Source: Oscillatoriales cyanobacterium
GTDB taxonomy: Bacteria > Cyanobacteriota > Cyanobacteriia > Cyanobacteriales > Microcoleaceae
DNA length: 64,000 bases
NCBI GenBank assembly: GCA_004292955.1
Contig: RDXX01000027.1
Location: 33,748 to 97,747, forward strand
Reading direction: 5' to 3'
Part shown: positions 7,082-17,830 of the stretch, piece after piece
Layout: each line of letters begins with the position of its first letter
Position numbering within the stretch: the first letter of the stretch is position 1
Made by a program: the position numbers and the translations under genes
Notes under the pieces: model-generated
What the model saw: only the letters and a program-made list of their open reading frames with translations
What the model was told of the DNA's origin: nothing
The model's database searches: none

Positions 7082-8572
7082 TTAGGCTGGGCTGTTAAGC
7101 TTGGCTGCCAGCAACTCATTGGTCAATTTGGGATCTGCCCGGCCGCCTGTTTCTTTCATCACCTTGCCGACGAAAAAGCCCAGCAGCTTAGTTTTGCCAG
7201 CCCGGTACTGTTCGAGCTCCTTGGGATTGGCGGCCAACACTGCATCGATCGCGCGATCGATCGCCCCTGTATCAGAAATTTGAATCAAACCCTTGCTTTC
7301 AACCAACTTCTGAGGCGAACCGCCGTTTGCTAGTAACTCCGGCAAAATATCCTTAGCGATTTTGCCGCTGATCGTGCCAGCATCAATTAGCCCCAGCAGT
7401 TCGGCCAAATCCTGCGGTTGGAAAGGAATTTGTGCGATCGCCAGTTTCTCATTTTTCAGATAAGCAGTGATATCGCCCATCACCCAATTCGCAGCGCCTT
7501 TAGCCACAGCACCGGCGGCGATCGACTTTTCAAAATACTCAGCCACCGCTTTGTCGTCAGTCAAAACCCGCGCGTCGTAGGGAGAAAGACCTAGTTGAGT
7601 TTCGTAGCGGTATCGTTTTTCTGCTGGCAATTCCGGCAGTTGAGCTTTCCAATCGTGCAGTTGATCTGCCGAAACTTCGATCGGAGGCAAATCCGGTTCC
7701 GGGAAATAGCGGTAATCGCTCGCACCTTCCTTAATCCGCATACTGAAAGTACACTGCTTGTTTTCATCCCAAAGCCGCGTTTCTTGGATGATGGTTTCGC
7801 CATTTTCGATCGCTTGAATTTGCCGCTCGATCTCGTAATCGATCGCCCGTTCGATCGCATTAAAAGAGTTCATATTTTTAATTTCCACCTTCGTGCCGAA
7901 CTCTTTTCTGCCAACGGGGCGCACCGAAATATTCACGTCGCAGCGCAGGGAACCTTCCTGCATATTCCCGTCGCCGACACCGATATAACGCACGATCCGG
8001 CGCAATTCTTGACCGTACTCGGCAGCTTCCGCGCCCGTTCGCAAATCCGGTTCCGAAACAATTTCGATTAAAGGCACGCCGGCGCGGTTGTAATCTACCA
8101 TTGAATAAGTAGAACCGCTGAGGCGATCGCTACCGCCGTGAACCAATTTCCCTGCATCTTCCTCCATGTGCAAGCGAGTGATTCCGATTTTTTTTCTAGT
8201 AGAATTGCCTGTCTCGTCCACCAGTTCAATTTCTATTGAACCGTTAGTAGCGATCGGCAAATCGAACTGAGAAATTTGATAATTTTTTGGCAAATCGGGA
8301 TAGAAATATTGCTTGCGGTCAAACTTACTATAAGGTGCAATTTGACAGTTGAGAGCTAGCCCTGCCTTCACTGCATACTCCAGCACTTTTTGATTTAATA
8401 CTGGCAACACTCCAGGCATCCCCATACAAATTGGGTCAATGTTAGTATTTGGAGCATTACCAAATTCTGTAGAAGAGCTGGAGAAAATTTTAGTATTCGT
8501 ACTCAATTGACAGTGAGTTTCGAGACCGATAACAGCTTCGTACTGAGTTTTAACTGATGTAGCAGCAGTCAT
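7082..8572 (-). CDS. gatB: Aspartyl/glutamyl-tRNA amidotransferase subunit B
   Basis: GatB is the subunit of GatCAB that binds the misacylated tRNA and activates Glu-tRNA(Gln) (or Asp-tRNA(Asn)) so that ammonia delivered from GatA can amidate it. This is required where no GlnRS exists, as in cyanobacteria. The 496 residues are the normal length. Visible signatures are [20 protein letters not shown] at the N-terminus, [53 protein letters not shown] and [16 protein letters not shown], followed by the C-terminal YqeY-like helical domain that contacts the tRNA elbow. Start at the first ATG. gatA and gatC are not in this window. Confidence 0.97.
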   Translation of the reverse strand: MTAATSVKTQYEAVIGLETHCQLSTNTKIFSSSSTEFGNAPNTNIDPICMGMPGVLPVLNQKVLEYAVKAGLALNCQIAPYSKFDRKQYFYPDLPKNYQISQFDLPIATNGSIEIELVDETGNSTRKKIGITRLHMEEDAGKLVHGGSDRLSGSTYSMVDYNRAGVPLIEIVSEPDLRTGAEAAEYGQELRRIVRYIGVGDGNMQEGSLRCDVNISVRPVGRKEFGTKVEIKNMNSFNAIERAIDYEIERQIQAIENGETIIQETRLWDENKQCTFSMRIKEGASDYRYFPEPDLPPIEVSADQLHDWKAQLPELPAEKRYRYETQLGLSPYDARVLTDDKAVAEYFEKSIAAGAVAKGAANWVMGDITAYLKNEKLAIAQIPFQPQDLAELLGLIDAGTISGKIAKDILPELLANGGSPQKLVESKGLIQISDTGAIDRAIDAVLAANPKELEQYRAGKTKLLGFFVGKVMKETGGRADPKLTNELLAAKLNSPA

Positions 8573-9204
8573 AAGAGACCTATAAAGACTGAATAACTTT
8601 AAGATTAGACCTCTTACAAAAATAGTTAGGACGGGCTAGAAGCCCATCCCACAAAAATCTTTTTTCTTGTGGGATGGGCTTCTAGCCCGTCCCAAAATTT
8701 GGTTAAAAGGATTTTCGACTTGGGAGTATTTGTCGGCTAGGGACGGTTTTCACTTCACACCGGCAGAGTTCGCAAACAAGATCGATCGACCATTTGGGCC
8801 ACTGGTGGCTAATAATTGACTTCCCTGGGTTAGTTTTCCCCCGCCGCGCTCTTCTTGCTGGCGATCGGCACACCCAATGCTCTACTACGGATGCGCGATC
8901 GGCTCGCGCACAGATCTGCCTCAGTATTATTTCGACGCCACGGGAACACAATCCTGTGCAAAAATATACAGAGCAGAGTGCGCCCGTACTTGGGTGAGGA
9001 GAGTTTTGGGGCGATCGATCGCAAGTGCCGATCTGCACGCTAAACCTATACCTGCCGTCTTTAATAGCACCGCCGCCACTCAAAATCGGCGCCACGCACA
9101 AATTAAAAAGTAAAAATGTATAATTTAACAATAAACTACACATTTTTAATTGTTAAAGTTTAATTTAAAAGTCTCAACCTAACACTTGCTTAACTGTCAA
9201 AAAT
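8573..9204. other. Intergenic region between gatB and a sensor kinase
   Basis: 632 bp separating divergent genes. It holds a MITE-like palindrome (about 8607-8720), then about 380 bp of GC-rich sequence in which open frames exist on both strands but none has a recognisable product. A very AT-rich stretch (9105-9175) just before the kinase start is the likely promoter region. No clear -35/-10 pair could be fixed. Confidence 0.5.
8607..8720. mobile_element. MITE-like palindromic element, copy 2 of 3
   Basis: The 26-bp inverted repeat (8629-8654 and 8667-8692) has the same arm sequence as copy 1 at 3250-3310. Flanks are AGACCTCTTACAAAAATAG on the left and AAAATTTGGTTAAAAGGA on the right. It lies beside the gatB start. 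Confidence 0.7.
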
Positions 9205-12200
9205 ATGCCTGAAATTCCAGTGGAAAGTGCCGCACTGTTTCAGAACAGCATCACTGAGCTAGAGGAGGTGGAATCAGCCCTCGAACTCGCTTGGAACGAA
9301 CTCGAAAAACAAACAGCAGAAACCATTGCTCAGATAGCCAAAGCCGGCGCCGCAAACGCACAGGAAATCAGCGAGCGCTTTGTCGCAGCCAAGGAACTCC
9401 GCCAGCAACTTCAAACCAAAATAAAACAAGCCAACTCGCAGCGGGAATTTCACCTAGAAAACTCGCCAATGGCAGTTCTAGAGTGGGATAGCGAACTGCG
9501 GGTAGTGCGGTGGTCGCCAATGGCCGAACAAATATTTGGCTGGAGTGCAGCAGAAATAATCGGCCAATACTGGCACGAATGCTCAATAATTTATCCAGAA
9601 GACTTCGAGCAAGTCAGCGCTGCGGCAAATCAAATGTTTTACAGCAGAGAACCCCGCAACGTTTGCCGCAACCGCAACTCTACCAAAGATGGCTCAGTAA
9701 TTTACTGCGAGTGGTACAATTCTGCACTAATCGATGCAGAAGGAAAATTAGTTTCAATTCTGTCTTTTGCCACAGACATCACCGAACAGCACCGCACTCA
9801 AGAACAACTTCGCCAGCGCCAACAGGCCTTCAGCGCCCTCGCGGAAAATGCTACCGATATCATAGCGCGGTTCGATCGAGAACTGCGCCACCTTTACGTC
9901 AACAAAGAAGTCGAACGAGCCACCGGAAAACCCCCCTCAGAATTTATCGGCAAAAGCAACAAAGAATTAGGAATGTCCCCCCACATTTGCAACCTGTGGG
10001 ACGAAGCGTGTGTCAAAGTTTGTCGCACCGGCAAACAAGAAACCATCGAATTTGACTTTCCCACTCCCGATGGGACAAAATACTATCAAAGTCGAGTAAT
10101 TCCCGAATTTGCTGAGGACAATTCAGTAGAAACAGTTTTAAGCATCACCCGGGACATCACAGAAATCAAACAAGTCGAAGCTCAGTTGCGTCAAAGCGAA
10201 GCTAGGTTTAGGCGCGTAGTTAACTCTAATATTATCGGCATCTTTTTTTGGGAAATTAATGGTCAGATTACCGACGCAAATCAAGCTTTTTTAAACCTAG
10301 TAAAATACACAAGACACGATTTGCTTGAAAAAAAAATTAGCTGGCTAAAAATGACACCGCCAAAGTACCGCAGCCTAGACGAACAAAAACTTGCAGAAAT
10401 GACAGTTACCACCACAGCTATTCCCTATGAAAAAGAATACATCTGCTCGGACGGCAGCCGCGTTCCGGTGCTGCTAGGCGCTGCATTTTTAGAAGGAAGC
10501 CAGGAAGTTGGGGTGAGTTTTGTGCTGGATTTGACACAGCGCAAACAAGCTGAATTAGAGCTGCAAAAACAGCAACAACTTTTAGAAAGCATTGTTACAA
10601 CCCTCCCGAACTTTCTGTACATTTACGACACAGAAGCACAGCAAAATATCTATGCCAATGCAGCCGTCACAGCCATCCTGGGCTACACTCCCCAAGAAAT
10701 GCAAGAGTTGGGTACAGAAGCTATTTCTAGCTTAGTTCACCCCGAGGATCTGCACAAGTTAAGTGCAAGTATGCAGTTGCTGGAAAACAGCACCAACCCT
10801 CACGCTACAAATGACACTGACTACAGAATCAAACACAAAAACGGCGAATGGCGGTGGGTGCACGATCGATCGACAATTTTCAAAAGAACCCCAGGGGGAC
10901 AAATTCAGCAAATTATCGGTTCGATACTCGACATCAGCGATGCCGTGGCGGCAGCTACGCAACGCAAACAAGCCGAAGAATCCTTAAAAGAGCAAAACGA
11001 AGTGCTGCAAACAATCTTCGACAACGTGCCAGTCATGCTATCATTCTTGGGACATAGCGGTGAAATAGAGTGGGTAAACCGCTACTGGGAAAAAGTGCTG
11101 GGCTGGAGTTTTGCAGAACTCAAAAACTACGATATCTTTGCCGAATGCTACCCGCAGGCAGAATACCGCCAATACGTTTTGGATGAAATCCAAGCAGCAA
11201 CTGAGAACTGGAAAGACTTCAAAACAACAGTTAGAGACGGGCGAATAATTGACACTACTTGGGCAAATATTCGTCTCTCCGACGGCCGACACATCGGCAT
11301 CGGTCAAGATATCAGCGATCGCAAACGAGCCGAAGAAGAACTCAAACAGCTCTACGAAACTTTAGAAGTTCAAGTTGCCCAGCGTACCGCCGAACTTGAA
11401 ACTTTTTTTGATGCTTTACCCGATCACATTTTTGTTGTAGAACGCGAAGATATGCGTCAGGTTTTTGTCAATCAACCTTTGGCAAAAATGGCAGGGTTCA
11501 ACAGCCGAAAAGAAATGCAAGGAAAAACCGTGTCTGAGTGTTTTTCCCCTGAAGTTGTCACAAAATTTGTGCGTGAAAACTTGCTGGTATTTGAATCAGG
11601 TGAAACTCTACACTTGCAAGAAAAATTTGTATTGTCCGGCGATACTGTTTACTTCGACACTTTTAAAATTCCTCTCAGGAATCTCGATGGCGAGGTTTAT
11701 GCTTTAATTGGCACTTCTCGCGATATCACTGAGTTGGTTGAGACAAAACAAGCTTTGTCGAAACGCACTGAGCAATTAGAGGCTGCTAATCAAGAATTAG
11801 AATCTTTTTGCTATTCTGTTTCCCACGATCTCCGCGCTCCTTTACGCCATATTTCAGGTTTTGTTAATGCTTTGAAACAACGCTTAGAATCAACTGAAAT
11901 CTTGAACGATCCTAAAATCGTTCACTACATGGAAGTGATTGATGATAGCAGCCAAAAAATGAGTTTGTTGATTGACGGTTTACTCGCTCTTTCGCGGGTG
12001 GGCCGCACCGAGTTAGTGCAAATTCCGATCGATCTCACCCGCCTGGTGCAAACTGCGATTAAATTGACTAAACCCCGAACAGCCGGAGATCTGGGCCCAA
12101 CTCCCGACAGCGTTGAATTTGCCGTCGGAGATTTGCCGACGGTGATGGGAGATCCCACCTTGCTGCAACAGGTGTTCAGCAACTTGATTAGCAACGCCGT

Positions 12201-12492
12201 CAAGTTCAGCCGCGGACGCACTCCGGCTACAATAGTTATTGATTCCTTACCTGATGGAACGATTTTTGTCAAGGATAACGGCGTGGGTTTTCCGATGGAA
12301 TATGCCGATCGACTTTTTGGAGCCTTTGTGAGGCTGCATTCCCAGAGAGAATTTGAAGGTACGGGGATCGGTTTGGCGATCGTCGGGCGGATTATTCACC
12401 GCCACGGCGGCACGATTTGGGCAGAAAGCATACCTAGTCAAGGAGCCACGTTCTACTTTAAACTAGGCAAACAATCTCAAACAGCAATGTAG
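9205..12492 (+). CDS. Multi-PAS sensor histidine kinase
   Basis: 1095 residues without membrane segments, hence a cytoplasmic sensor. A short N-terminal coiled coil is followed by six PAS/PAC units ending near residues 196, 325, 450, 585, 705 and 845 (DITE/DISD-type ends). The kinase core follows: phospho-acceptor His874 in SVSHDLRAPLRHI, N box NLISNAVKF around 993-1001, G1 box DNGVG at 1024-1028, and G2 box GTGIGLAI near 1052. All ATP-binding boxes look intact. This kinase subtype (YSVSHDLRAPLRHI) is typical of cyanobacterial PAS and phytochrome-like kinases. There is no receiver domain. The next gene, 344 bp downstream on the same strand, starts with a receiver domain and is a candidate partner (inference). 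Ligands are not visible. Confidence 0.93.
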   Translation: MPEIPVESAALFQNSITELEEVESALELAWNELEKQTAETIAQIAKAGAANAQEISERFVAAKELRQQLQTKIKQANSQREFHLENSPMAVLEWDSELRVVRWSPMAEQIFGWSAAEIIGQYWHECSIIYPEDFEQVSAAANQMFYSREPRNVCRNRNSTKDGSVIYCEWYNSALIDAEGKLVSILSFATDITEQHRTQEQLRQRQQAFSALAENATDIIARFDRELRHLYVNKEVERATGKPPSEFIGKSNKELGMSPHICNLWDEACVKVCRTGKQETIEFDFPTPDGTKYYQSRVIPEFAEDNSVETVLSITRDITEIKQVEAQLRQSEARFRRVVNSNIIGIFFWEINGQITDANQAFLNLVKYTRHDLLEKKISWLKMTPPKYRSLDEQKLAEMTVTTTAIPYEKEYICSDGSRVPVLLGAAFLEGSQEVGVSFVLDLTQRKQAELELQKQQQLLESIVTTLPNFLYIYDTEAQQNIYANAAVTAILGYTPQEMQELGTEAISSLVHPEDLHKLSASMQLLENSTNPHATNDTDYRIKHKNGEWRWVHDRSTIFKRTPGGQIQQIIGSILDISDAVAAATQRKQAEESLKEQNEVLQTIFDNVPVMLSFLGHSGEIEWVNRYWEKVLGWSFAELKNYDIFAECYPQAEYRQYVLDEIQAATENWKDFKTTVRDGRIIDTTWANIRLSDGRHIGIGQDISDRKRAEEELKQLYETLEVQVAQRTAELETFFDALPDHIFVVEREDMRQVFVNQPLAKMAGFNSRKEMQGKTVSECFSPEVVTKFVRENLLVFESGETLHLQEKFVLSGDTVYFDTFKIPLRNLDGEVYALIGTSRDITELVETKQALSKRTEQLEAANQELESFCYSVSHDLRAPLRHISGFVNALKQRLESTEILNDPKIVHYMEVIDDSSQKMSLLIDGLLALSRVGRTELVQIPIDLTRLVQTAIKLTKPRTAGDLGPTPDSVEFAVGDLPTVMGDPTLLQQVFSNLISNAVKFSRGRTPATIVIDSLPDGTIFVKDNGVGFPMEYADRLFGAFVRLHSQREFEGTGIGLAIVGRIIHRHGGTIWAESIPSQGATFYFKLGKQSQTAM

Positions 12493-12836
12493 ATTCGCAA
12501 GTGACCAGTATATAGCAGTTCTCAGAAAGATCGGGTACGCTTGGGTAATCGGGAAAAAGGTAATCGGCAATCACCGAAAAGCTTGCTGTTCAAAAGCTTT
12601 CTGGCACATTATTCATTACCTATTACCAGACATACGTCACTCTTCGCCTTCGATGCTATAGTAGTTCTTAATTTATAATTGAAAACTATTATACAGTTCA
12701 ATAAGTAACAGTCGGTTCTGCCAGCCCTCCGTTGCACGTGCTAAATCAATGTCATCAAAACATCATTAATATTGCTAAAGCATTAAAAATCTAACTAAAA
12801 ACAGTGATACAAACTTAACTATACTCAATTTAATAA
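12493..12836. other. Intergenic region with a repeat remnant
   Basis: It holds AGCAGTTCTCAGAAAGATCG (about 12514-12533), a remnant of the TCAGAAAGATGAGGTA terminal repeats seen at 38.3-38.9 kb, and GGTAATCGG-type fragments. The AT-rich last 100 bp probably contains the promoter of the GGDEF-EAL gene. Nothing else was recognised. Confidence 0.45.
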
Positions 12837-15800
12837 ATGAAATCTAGCCCAAAAACGAACAACAAATTTAATACTCCACAATACCGTATGTTAGATAGAA
12901 CTCAGACAAACTATTTACTAAAAACAGTATCAGAATCAACGTTAAAATTGTTGATTGTCGAAGACATGGCGGAAGATCTGGAATTAATAGTGCTCGCGTT
13001 AGAAGCGGGGGGAGTAAATTTTAACTACGATACTGCCGAAACAGCAACAGAATGCAGACAACTGATCCACAATTGCAAGTACGACGCAGTGCTGTCAGAT
13101 TACCGCCTCCCTGGGTTTAACGGTTTAGAAGTGTTGAAATTAATGCAGGAATTAGGGCAAGAAATACCATTTATTTTAGTAACGGGAAGTTTGGGAGAAG
13201 AAGCGGCAGTTGAGTGCATCAAAGCCGGCATGAACGATTTTGTATTAAAAGGGCGGCTGTTTAGGCTGCCAACAGTATTAGAACGATCGCTCCAAGAATA
13301 CAAAATGCGCCGCCAGCAACAATTCGCGATCGCCCAAATTCAGCGGCAAGCGACTCGTGAGGCGATCGTCAACCGCATCATCCAAGCCATGCGCGAAACC
13401 CTGGTACTCGACGAAGTGCTGCAAACTACCGCAGATCAACTGCACGAATCTCTCGAAATCAGCGGCTGCGCGATCTTGCAGCCAGATGCTGAAGGCAGGA
13501 TTGTAGTCCGCCATATCAGCAAAGCCGCAGAGAAACAAGGACTCATCGGGCTAAATTGCACATTTGCCCAACACTACCAAACCGAACTCGCGGCAGGAGA
13601 AGCCGTCGTCATCGAAGAGTTATCGGGCCTGTGCCCGTCCCTGCAAGCATCAGCAGAGTTTGTAGGGTTTCGCACCGTCACGATCGCACCGCTGCTTTAC
13701 CGTCAGTCATTTTTGGGAGGAATTAGTATCTATCAGTGCGATCGCGATCGCTATTGGAGCGCCGAAGAACTGTCGCTACTCAAAGCGATCGCAGATCAAT
13801 GTGCGATCGCAATCCACCAAGCCGAACTCTACCAACAAGCCCAAACCGAACTCGCAGAACGCAAACGCGCTGAAGCCGAAGTCCGCGGCATCCAGCAACA
13901 GCTAGCCACAATGGCAGCCAACATTCCCGGTTCAGTCTACCGCGCCGTGCTGCATCCAGACGGCACAACCTCCATGCCCTACATTAGTCCGGGGGTGCGC
14001 GAACTTACTGGGATCGGGCCAGAAGAAGCAATGGCGTACCCCGAACAGTTGACCAAAATCATCCATCCCGATGACAAAAGTTCCTATGACAGCAGCGTCG
14101 CAGCATCGAGTGCCAGTCTGTTGCCCTGCGATCGCCAGTACCGTATCCTGTTGAATTCAGGCGAAGTCAAGTGGGTGCAAGACAGCGCCAGATTTTCCAA
14201 AAACAAAAACGGGGACATCATTATAGACGGAGTAGCCCTGAATATCAGCGGACGCAAACAGGCAGAATCAGCCCTCAGACAAAGCGAACAGCGATTTCGA
14301 TCGCTGATTGAAAACGCCACAGACATCACGATCATTCTCGACGCCGAGGGCATATTCCGCTACATCAGCCCTTCCGTCAAGCGAATTTTAGGCTACGCGC
14401 CCCACCAGGCGATCGGGCGCAGCGCCCTAGGGACTGTTCATCCCGACGACTGCGCCGCGATCGCCCAAACCCTCCACAAAGCCATTGAAAACCCCAAAAC
14501 AAGCCAGTGCCCCCTGGAGTATAGAGTGCTCCACCGCAACGGTTCCTGGTGTTATGTAGAAGCTGTAGCCACCAATTTACTGCACGATCCGGCAGTCAAG
14601 GGCATCGTGATCAACTGCCACGACATCACTCAGCGCAAACTCGCCGAAGCACAATTGCTGCACGACGCTTTTCACGATGCCCTTACCGGATTGCCCAACC
14701 GATCGCTATTTAGCGATCGGCTGGAACACGCTCTGAGGCTAGCAAAACGGCGCAAAGACTACTTATTTGCCGTGCTGTTTCTCGATTTAGATCGATTTAA
14801 AGTAGTCAACGATTCCCTCGGCCATGCGATCGGCGATCAACTGCTAGTTGCGATCGCGCAGCGTCTAACAGCTTGTCTCAGAGTCGGAGATACAGTGGCC
14901 CGCCTCGGAGGAGACGAATTTGTGCTGTTACTCGAAGACATCGACGGCGTAAATGAAGCTACCAACATAGTCAACCGCTTGCAAAAGACAATCACCTCCC
15001 CCATCCTGCTAGACGGACACGAAGTCTTTATCACCGCCAGCATCGGCATTGCATTGAGCTCCGGCGAATACGAGGAACCGACAAGCCTGCTACGCGACGC
15101 CGATACAGCCATGTACCGCGCCAAAGAACTCGGCAGAGCCCGACACGAAGTTTTCAATAGTTCCATGCACGCCCACGCTTTGAAGCTGTTGCAGTTAGAA
15201 AATGACCTGCGACGGGCGATCGAATCAATTAGAGACCCCGCTAGAGAAGAAGACTCTCCGCAATCAGCCCGATCGGGCTTACCTCCCTTATCCCCAACAC
15301 CCCAGTTTATCATTCACTACCAGCCGATTATGTCGATCGCCCATAACACAATTATCGGTTTTGAGGCCCTGGTGCGGTGGCAGCATCCTGAACGAGGCTT
15401 AGTTTCGCCCAACGAATTTATTCCCATAGCCGAAGAAACCGGATTGATCGTACCGCTGGGCCGCTGGGTACTCCGCACAGCTTGCCAGCAAATCCGCCAG
15501 TGGCAGCAGCTATTTCAAAATAACCCGCCCTTAAGCGTCAGCGTCAACCTGTCAGTCAAACAGTTTTCTCAGCCAGATTTAATCGAATATATCGATCGAG
15601 TTCTCGAAGAAAGTCACCTCGACGGCAACAGTTTAAAGCTAGAAATTACCGAAAGCGTACTCATAGAAAATTCCGAATCAGTCACAGCCATGCTGGTGCA
15701 GCTTAGAGCCCGAAACATACACCTGTGCATCGACGACTTCGGCACCGGCTATTCATCACTCTCCTACCTGCACCGCTTCCCCACCAATACCTTAAAAATA

Positions 15801-16058
15801 GACCGATCCTTTGTCAGCAGGATGGGAGGCGACTTCGACCTCGGCAAAGGAGGCATCGACCCCACAGAAATTGTGCGATCGATCGTGACTTTATCCCACA
15901 ATTTAGGAATGGATGTAGTAGCAGAAGGAGTCGAAGAAGCCTCGCAACTATCGATACTCAAAGGATTAAAATGCGAGTTCGCCCAGGGATTCTTTTTCTC
16001 AAAGCCAGTAGACTCTCAAACAGCAGCAGTCTTAATCCAGCAGCAAGCACAAAATTAG
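12837..16058 (+). CDS. Response regulator with GAF, PAS, GGDEF and EAL domains
   Basis: 1073 residues that make and/or break down cyclic di-GMP. Order: receiver domain (about 40-155, phospho-acceptor Asp88 in SDYRLPG), GAF (about 185-335), two PAS units (about 355-475 and 485-605), GGDEF (about 608-775) and EAL (about 820-1065). The diguanylate cyclase signature GGDEF is exact at 691-695, and RVGD at 682-685 lies five residues before it, the correct place for the product-inhibition I-site. The phosphodiesterase motif EAL is exact at 843-845, with LEITES, CIDDFGTGYSSL, LKIDRSF and VVAEGVEE all present. Both halves therefore look catalytically competent. The upstream kinase is a candidate phosphodonor. 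An Arg/Pro/Ser-rich linker (about 803-820) separates GGDEF and EAL. Confidence 0.94.
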   Translation: MKSSPKTNNKFNTPQYRMLDRTQTNYLLKTVSESTLKLLIVEDMAEDLELIVLALEAGGVNFNYDTAETATECRQLIHNCKYDAVLSDYRLPGFNGLEVLKLMQELGQEIPFILVTGSLGEEAAVECIKAGMNDFVLKGRLFRLPTVLERSLQEYKMRRQQQFAIAQIQRQATREAIVNRIIQAMRETLVLDEVLQTTADQLHESLEISGCAILQPDAEGRIVVRHISKAAEKQGLIGLNCTFAQHYQTELAAGEAVVIEELSGLCPSLQASAEFVGFRTVTIAPLLYRQSFLGGISIYQCDRDRYWSAEELSLLKAIADQCAIAIHQAELYQQAQTELAERKRAEAEVRGIQQQLATMAANIPGSVYRAVLHPDGTTSMPYISPGVRELTGIGPEEAMAYPEQLTKIIHPDDKSSYDSSVAASSASLLPCDRQYRILLNSGEVKWVQDSARFSKNKNGDIIIDGVALNISGRKQAESALRQSEQRFRSLIENATDITIILDAEGIFRYISPSVKRILGYAPHQAIGRSALGTVHPDDCAAIAQTLHKAIENPKTSQCPLEYRVLHRNGSWCYVEAVATNLLHDPAVKGIVINCHDITQRKLAEAQLLHDAFHDALTGLPNRSLFSDRLEHALRLAKRRKDYLFAVLFLDLDRFKVVNDSLGHAIGDQLLVAIAQRLTACLRVGDTVARLGGDEFVLLLEDIDGVNEATNIVNRLQKTITSPILLDGHEVFITASIGIALSSGEYEEPTSLLRDADTAMYRAKELGRARHEVFNSSMHAHALKLLQLENDLRRAIESIRDPAREEDSPQSARSGLPPLSPTPQFIIHYQPIMSIAHNTIIGFEALVRWQHPERGLVSPNEFIPIAEETGLIVPLGRWVLRTACQQIRQWQQLFQNNPPLSVSVNLSVKQFSQPDLIEYIDRVLEESHLDGNSLKLEITESVLIENSESVTAMLVQLRARNIHLCIDDFGTGYSSLSYLHRFPTNTLKIDRSFVSRMGGDFDLGKGGIDPTEIVRSIVTLSHNLGMDVVAEGVEEASQLSILKGLKCEFAQGFFFSKPVDSQTAAVLIQQQAQN

Positions 16059-16184
16059 AATTTGCGAAGATTTAGTCTGTCACACAAAGGTCATTAAAAA
16101 AACACTGAACTTTGTGGATCCCATTTCGGCATAAAATCTTAAAATATTTTAAAGCTGTCCCTAACTGGCGTCATCCAAATCATT

Positions 16185-17774
16185 ATGGCTATTGGCTACC
16201 TCGCCCTCGTTCTCCACGCCCACCTGCCCTTTGTCCGCCACCCCGAAAGCGACTACGTTTTAGAAGAAGAATGGCTGTTTGAGGCGATCGCCGAAACCTA
16301 CATTCCCCTGCTGCAAGTCTTTGAAGGGCTAAAGCGCGACGGCATCGACTTTAAAATTACCATGAGCATGACACCGCCCTTGGTAGCCATGCTGCGCGAC
16401 CCCTTGCTGCAAGACCGTTTCGACGACCACTTAGCAAAACTCGAAGAACTAGCCGAACTCGAAATTGAACACAACAGCGACAACGGTCACGTTAGGTACT
16501 TAGCCGAACATTACACCGCCCACTTCTCCCAAGTTCGGAATTATTGGGAAAAGTTCGATCGAGATTTAGTCAAAGCCTTCAAACAATTTCAAGACAGCAA
16601 CAACCTTGAAATCATGACCTGCGGGGCCACCCACGGCTACCTACCGCTGATGAAAATGTACCCCGAAGCAGTTTGGGCGCAAATACAAGTAGCCTGCGAA
16701 AGCTACGAACAAAACTTCGGCCGCCGCCCAAAAGGCATTTGGCTGCCCGAATGCGCCTACTACGAAGGCTTAGAGAGGATGTTAGCCGACGCCGGCCTCC
16801 GCTACTTCCTCACAGACGGTCACGGCATCCTCTACGCCCGCCCGCGTCCCCGCTACGGTAGCTACGCCCCAATTTTCACCGAATGCGGAGTAGCAGCATT
16901 CGGTCGGGATCACGAATCATCCCAGCAAGTTTGGTCATCCGAAGTCGGCTATCCGGGCGCCGCCGAATACCGCGAATTTTACAAAGATTTAGGTTGGGAA
17001 GCCGAATACGACTACATCAAACCCTACATCATGCCCAACGGCCAGCGCAAAAACACCGGGATTAAATATCACAAAATCACCGGTCGCGGATTGGGTTTAG
17101 GCGACAAACAGTTATACGATCCGTATTGGGCGCGGGAAAAAGCAGCCGAACACGCCAGCAACTTTGCCTTTAATCGCGAACGCCAAGTCGAGCACCTCAA
17201 CGGCATCATGCAGCGTCCTCCGATTATCGTTTCACCTTACGACGCCGAACTTTTCGGTCACTGGTGGTACGAAGGGCCTTGGTTCTTAGACTACCTGTTC
17301 CGCAAGAGTTGGTACGACCAAAATACCTACGAAATGACGCACTTAGCCGATTATTTGCGCGGAAATCCGACTCAGCAAGTATGCCGTCCGTCCCAGTCTA
17401 GCTGGGGTTTCCGGGGTTTCCACGAATATTGGCTAAACGATACCAATGCTTGGATTTACCCGCACTTGCACAAAGCCGCGGAACGGATGATTGAATTGGG
17501 AAACATGGAAGCAGAGGATGAGTTGCAGTTGCGGGCTTTGAATCAGGCTGCGCGGGAAGTGTTGTTAGCTCAATCGTCTGACTGGGCGTTTATCATGCGT
17601 ACAGGGACGATGGTGCCCTATGCAGTGCGGCGGACGCGATCGCACTTAATGCGCTTCCACAAGCTGTACGATGAAGTCAAAGAAGGCAAAGTCGATTCCG
17701 GCTGGTTGGAGAAGGTTCAGGAGATAGACAACATCTTCCCCGAGATCAATTATCGCGTTTATCGATCGCTTTAA
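16185..17774 (+). CDS. Glycoside hydrolase family 57 1,4-alpha-glucan branching enzyme
   Basis: GH57 branching enzymes cut alpha-1,4 glucan and re-attach the piece by an alpha-1,6 bond during glycogen synthesis in the cytoplasm. 529 residues is the usual length. Visible are the N-terminal LVLHAHLPFVRHPE, the nucleophile Glu189 in GIWLPECAY, and the acid/base Asp353 in SPYDAELFGHWWYEGP, positions that agree with the characterised archaeal branching enzyme (Glu183/Asp354). The C-terminal helical part includes the QSSWGFRGFHEYWLN segment. A strong terminator follows 26 bp after the stop. It is monocistronic, on the same strand as the upstream c-di-GMP gene. Confidence 0.92.
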   Translation: MAIGYLALVLHAHLPFVRHPESDYVLEEEWLFEAIAETYIPLLQVFEGLKRDGIDFKITMSMTPPLVAMLRDPLLQDRFDDHLAKLEELAELEIEHNSDNGHVRYLAEHYTAHFSQVRNYWEKFDRDLVKAFKQFQDSNNLEIMTCGATHGYLPLMKMYPEAVWAQIQVACESYEQNFGRRPKGIWLPECAYYEGLERMLADAGLRYFLTDGHGILYARPRPRYGSYAPIFTECGVAAFGRDHESSQQVWSSEVGYPGAAEYREFYKDLGWEAEYDYIKPYIMPNGQRKNTGIKYHKITGRGLGLGDKQLYDPYWAREKAAEHASNFAFNRERQVEHLNGIMQRPPIIVSPYDAELFGHWWYEGPWFLDYLFRKSWYDQNTYEMTHLADYLRGNPTQQVCRPSQSSWGFRGFHEYWLNDTNAWIYPHLHKAAERMIELGNMEAEDELQLRALNQAAREVLLAQSSDWAFIMRTGTMVPYAVRRTRSHLMRFHKLYDEVKEGKVDSGWLEKVQEIDNIFPEINYRVYRSL

Positions 17775-17800
17775 GCAAACTTCGAGCTAATTTCCCGCAT

Positions 17801-17830
17801 AAAAAAACCCGCCAGTGCGGGTTTTTTTAT
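17801..17830 (+). terminator. Rho-independent terminator of the GH57 gene
   Basis: AAAAAAACCCGCCAGTGCGG followed by GTTTTTTTA: a 7-8-bp GC-rich stem with an adjacent T-run. The A-run on the other side makes it potentially bidirectional. Confidence 0.88.

Noticed and set aside
7595..8071. 158-codon plus-strand frame within gatB
   Set aside because: Shadow of gatB. No independent ribosome site or recognisable family.
8703..9143. 146-codon minus-strand open frame left of the kinase
   Set aside because: It starts in the AT-rich promoter region and runs into the MITE palindrome. Composition is unlike neighbouring proteins and no motif is seen.
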